From Gari tellinella (taxonomy: Eukaryota > Mollusca > Bivalvia > Cardiida > Psammobiidae): 64,000 nucleotides of DNA. Position 1 is the first letter of the stretch. Each line of letters begins with the position of its first letter. Below the pieces are notes generated by a model that was not told the origin of the DNA, did not search any database, and was given only the letters and a program-made list of their open reading frames with translations. Of this stretch, positions 61,951 through 64,000 are shown piece after piece. The position numbers were made by a program, and so were the translations under genes. The stretch covers positions 104,642,794 through 104,706,793 of the forward strand of contig OV277858.1 in assembly GCA_922989275.2 (NCBI GenBank). Reading direction: 5' to 3'.

Positions 61951-61951
61951 A

Positions 61952-62181
61952 TTCAGTGGTGAAAACGTTATTCTTTCCCGTTTAAACGCAAACAAAACGC
62001 ATAACGCTAAAATGTAAAAAATTACCATTTCTGGTTAAATCTGACTATTCATTTTAATCTGAGCGGCAAACAGTTTATAGCCTGATCAGACGCTGCTCTA
62101 AACTGTTTGGAAATGAAATATATATATATTTTTTTTATCGTAAACTCGTTTATTGGGAAGAATAACGTTTTCTCCACTGTA
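61952..62181. mobile_element. F1 MITE, core deleted
   Basis: TTCAGTGGTGAAAACGTTAT to AACGTTTTCTCCACTGTA; only CCTGATCAGACGCTG of one core arm remains. Confidence 0.78.
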
Positions 62182-62425
62182 GCAGTCAAGTTGCAATCTA
62201 TTGTCAACGGACTCCTTTGTTTGCTCTGCAGCAGACAAACGTTCTGGGAATTGTCTGAAACACGGTTGCCATAAAGGCGTGGGATGGCAACGTGAAAACG
62301 GAAACACAATGTTTATCGTACCATGGGTGCTGGAACTGTTGTACCATAAAAATATCCCAGATAACAGTTGGTAAACACAATTAAAAAGGACATGTTTCCA
62401 TAAAACATTAGTTCGTGACAAGTGG

Positions 62426-62654
62426 TACAGTGAAGAAAAAAATGTTATTCTTTTCCGTTTAAACGCGTTCGAAATGCAACTGCAATGCACAAAAATATAG
62501 AAAAAATCATTTTCACTCACGAATCACTTTTCATTTATGAGTGGCAAACAGTTTGGAGCCAGATCAGACACCGGGTTACCCGGCGTCTGATCTGACTTCA
62601 AACTGTTTGCAATGGAAATGATAGCTGTGAAAGAATGAGGTCTTCTCTACTGTA
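62426..62654. mobile_element. F1 MITE, older copy
   Basis: TACAGTGAAGAAAAAAATGT to AGGTCTTCTCTACTGTA; core CAGACACCGGGTTACC / CCCGGCGTCTG; part of the right arm is deleted. Confidence 0.8.
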
Positions 62655-62671
62655 CCATAAAATATCCTAGA

Positions 62672-62931
62672 TACAGTGGAGAATCTGTTATTCTTTCCCG
62701 TGTAAACGCAAACGTACGCAAACGTACGCAAACGCAAAGCACTAAAACGTAGAAAAGAACAACTTTTGGACAGTTCTGATAATTAATGTTTATCTTGGTG
62801 GCAAACAGTTTGGAGCCTGATCAGACGCCGGGTTACCCGGCGTCTGATCTGGCTCCAAACTGTTTGCACTGTAAATAATAGTTTTAGCGTAAACGCGTTT
62901 ATTGGGAAAGAATAACAGATTCTCCACTGTA
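62672..62931. mobile_element. F1 MITE, young subtype, with a 10-bp internal repeat
   Basis: 260 bp; CAAACGTACGCAAACGTACG shows one extra CGTACGCAAA unit relative to the other young copies. Both flanks continue CATAAAAT/CATAAAAC-type sequence. Confidence 0.9.
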
Positions 62932-63130
62932 AGCGTTGGTAAACACAACTAAAAAGGACATGTTTCCATAAAACAATTTTTGTTCACATGTATAAGTACT
63001 TTCTTCTGAAAAGTGGAACATAGGGCTTGTATGAGACAAACTGATTTATAAATACCATTTGGTAAGGGTTAGCATTGTAGTCATTTTGCAATATACTGTT
63101 AAAATCTAATCTAAATAAATCAAATCTAAA

Positions 63131-63415
63131 TACAGTGCTCCCTCTCTATAACAACACCCATTGGAAGACAAAGAGTGTATGAGTTGTTCGGAGGGAGTTG
63201 TTATACGGAGGGAAATCGGCTAAAGATTGCAAACAGCTTGAATCCAGATCAGTCGCGCTTAACACAGCGTCTGGTCTGGATTAAAGCTGTTTGTCACTCG
63301 TGATTATGTTGTGTTTGTTCTATCAAACTGTCAAATAAGAAATGAGAAAACAGCAGAAGACAATTTTAAACAGACGATATTGCAGCAATGAAATAATTAC
63401 TGTTGTCTAAAATAA
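63131..63415. mobile_element. F3 element, right end lost
   Basis: TACAGTGCTCCCTCTCTATA, GTTCGGAGGGAGTTGTTATA, core CAGATCAGTCGCGCTTAACA, CAGCGTCTGGTCTGG, then GCAGAAGACAATTTTAAACA. Confidence 0.75.
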
Positions 63416-63501
63416 ACTTGACCAAACAAGGATGAAAGCAAGCTGTTGGGTATATCCGCCGCTAACATGCAAAGAGTTAACGATGGTCGAATCACACTTA
63501 C

Positions 63502-63718
63502 GCATCTATTTCAAATACATCAACATTCGTTGCAAATCCACCCGGTTCGATCGAGTTCTCAATACCAGTGATTTCGTAGACGAATATAGGACAAGCACAT
63601 CCGGCCTCACTTGGGTACGTCGTCGAGTTGTAGCTTAGTGGACGTCCAGCATTGGCATCATCTTCGTTGATTTCGACTAGCTGATATTTCTGATTGAACT
63701 TTGGTACGTTGTCTTCGA
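63502..63718 (-). CDS. Exon E1: N-terminal half of a cadherin-like repeat
   Basis: 217 bp, entered in phase 1 and left in phase 2; acceptor TGCATTCAG, donor GTAAGTGTG. The peptide opens with SVEDNVPKF, which matches the inter-repeat linker and first strand of cadherin domains (D-N-x-P-x-F), followed by YQLVEINEDD. It ends at DVFEIDA, which with the first codon of E2 gives the cadherin F-x-I-D-x-x-T-G-x-I motif. A CAC pair (CACP) lies in the middle. The D-N-x-P linker suggests another cadherin repeat upstream, outside the window. Confidence 0.85.
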
Positions 63719-63743
63719 CTGAATGCACAGAGTGAAAAAAGTT

Positions 63744-64000
63744 AACCCTTTCATGATCAAATTTTTTGGGAGATTTTAACCCCTTCACCGCTTTATTGTC
63801 GTGTGCTTCAGTATTGTTGTCTGCAAGACACGTTTCAGGCAGCGTTAGATTTAAGGTTGTATGACTTAATAAATATCGAGAAGAGTGTCAACCAGTTTGG
63901 GTCCTGATCAGACGCCGCGTTACAGGACCCAATCTGTTTGCAAACGCTTTTTGGCGTCATTAGGAGGGAAATGGTTATGCGGCGTCTGATCAGGCCCGAA
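63744..64000. mobile_element. F2 element, ATGATCAAAT subtype, runs to the window end
   Basis: AACCCTTTCATGATCAAATT, core GGTCCTGATCAGACGCCGCG then GTTACAGGACCC, and after GGTTATGCGGCGTCTGATCA another core arm begins at the edge. It starts 26 bp upstream of the E1 acceptor. Confidence 0.75.

Larger units (their letters stand above)
3379..63718 (-). other. Span of one large multi-exon gene for a modular extracellular protein (partial at both ends)
   Basis: Thirty minus-strand exons (E1 at 63718 to E30 at 3379) have AG/GT borders, open frames and matching intron phases at all 29 junctions, giving about 1,715 residues without a stop. Domain order is cadherin-like, then about seven Cys-bearing beta-sandwich-like repeats, a linker, one F5/8 type C domain, and a Gly/Asp-rich tail. 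No initiator Met with a signal peptide and no terminal stop or poly(A) signal was found, so the gene runs out of the window on both sides. Introns are 0.3-5.7 kb and hold nearly all the mobile DNA described here. Cadherin and discoidin domains together imply a secreted or membrane-anchored adhesion or matrix protein; that role is inferred. I do not recognise a named orthologue. Transcript data would settle start, end and any missed exon. Confidence 0.85.

Noticed and set aside
62098..62520. 140-aa minus-strand ORF
   Set aside because: It joins two F1 MITEs and the sequence between them; no exon borders fit the gene phases.

Overview
The window is animal nuclear DNA, most likely from a bivalve mollusc. 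The evidence is long AT-rich introns, a truncated SINE with the Meta-type central domain known from molluscs, long runs of GACAGACGGACAGAC-type repeats, a very dense load of palindromic MITE-like elements, and coding exons of about 45-300 bp. The species cannot be fixed from sequence alone. Nothing bacterial or organellar was seen.

One gene accounts for all host coding sequence I can support. It lies on the minus strand and spans at least 3379-63718, and it is incomplete at both ends. I assembled 29 phase-compatible exons plus one weaker one (E1-E30, numbered 5' to 3', so from high to low coordinates; about 5.15 kb, roughly 1,715 residues). Every intron phase matches across all junctions and no exon carries an internal stop. 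The predicted protein is a large modular extracellular or cell-surface protein. In order it has a cadherin-like repeat (E1-E2), then about seven tandem beta-sandwich-like repeats with a recurring Cys-(about 10-13)-Gly-x-Asn/Glu-x-x-Cys signature (E3-E22), a unique linker (E23), one F5/8 type C (discoidin) domain split over three exons (E24-E26), a 45-bp microexon (E27) and a Gly/Asp-rich segment (E28-E30). Exons E9-E13 and E14-E18 look like an ancient duplication of a five-exon block.

The rest is intron filled with mobile DNA. I use local names for the repeat families. F1 has TACAGTGGAGAA termini with TA flanks and includes nine nearly identical copies of about 250 bp. F2 has TTAACCC(C)TTTCACTGCC termini. 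F3 has TACAGTGCTCCCTCTCTACAAC termini. F4 has a GTAAAGCAGAATGCGCC hairpin core. F5 has AGGGCTGCCA termini. F6 has ACCGGACA termini. F7 has TACAGTAAAACCTC termini. F8 has TACAGTCGAA termini. F10 has GGNCCGTTTTAC termini. F11 to F15 are further palindromic families. F1, F2 and F3 have unrelated ends but share one central hairpin (AAACAG..., GATCAGACGCC / GGCGTCTGATC, ...CTGTTTG). This is the most unusual repeat-level signal in the window.

Other mobile elements are a decayed reverse-transcriptase element (about 6.7-8.1 kb, plus), the 3' end of a LINE nested in an older element (55.4-56.4 kb, minus), a second LINE 3' tail (58.4 kb), a Meta-type SINE, a 1-kb hairpin transposon with 313-bp arms and a TATAAT duplication, a TTAA-flanked piggyBac-like MITE, and TIR elements carrying two tRNA-like sequences in opposite orientation. 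Tandem arrays occur at 8.3-9.95 kb (about 52 bp), 17.13-17.3 kb (37 bp), 17.6-18.05 kb (213 bp, two identical copies), 31.1-32.4 kb (about 160 bp) and 56.76-57.62 kb (GA-rich with a conserved core).
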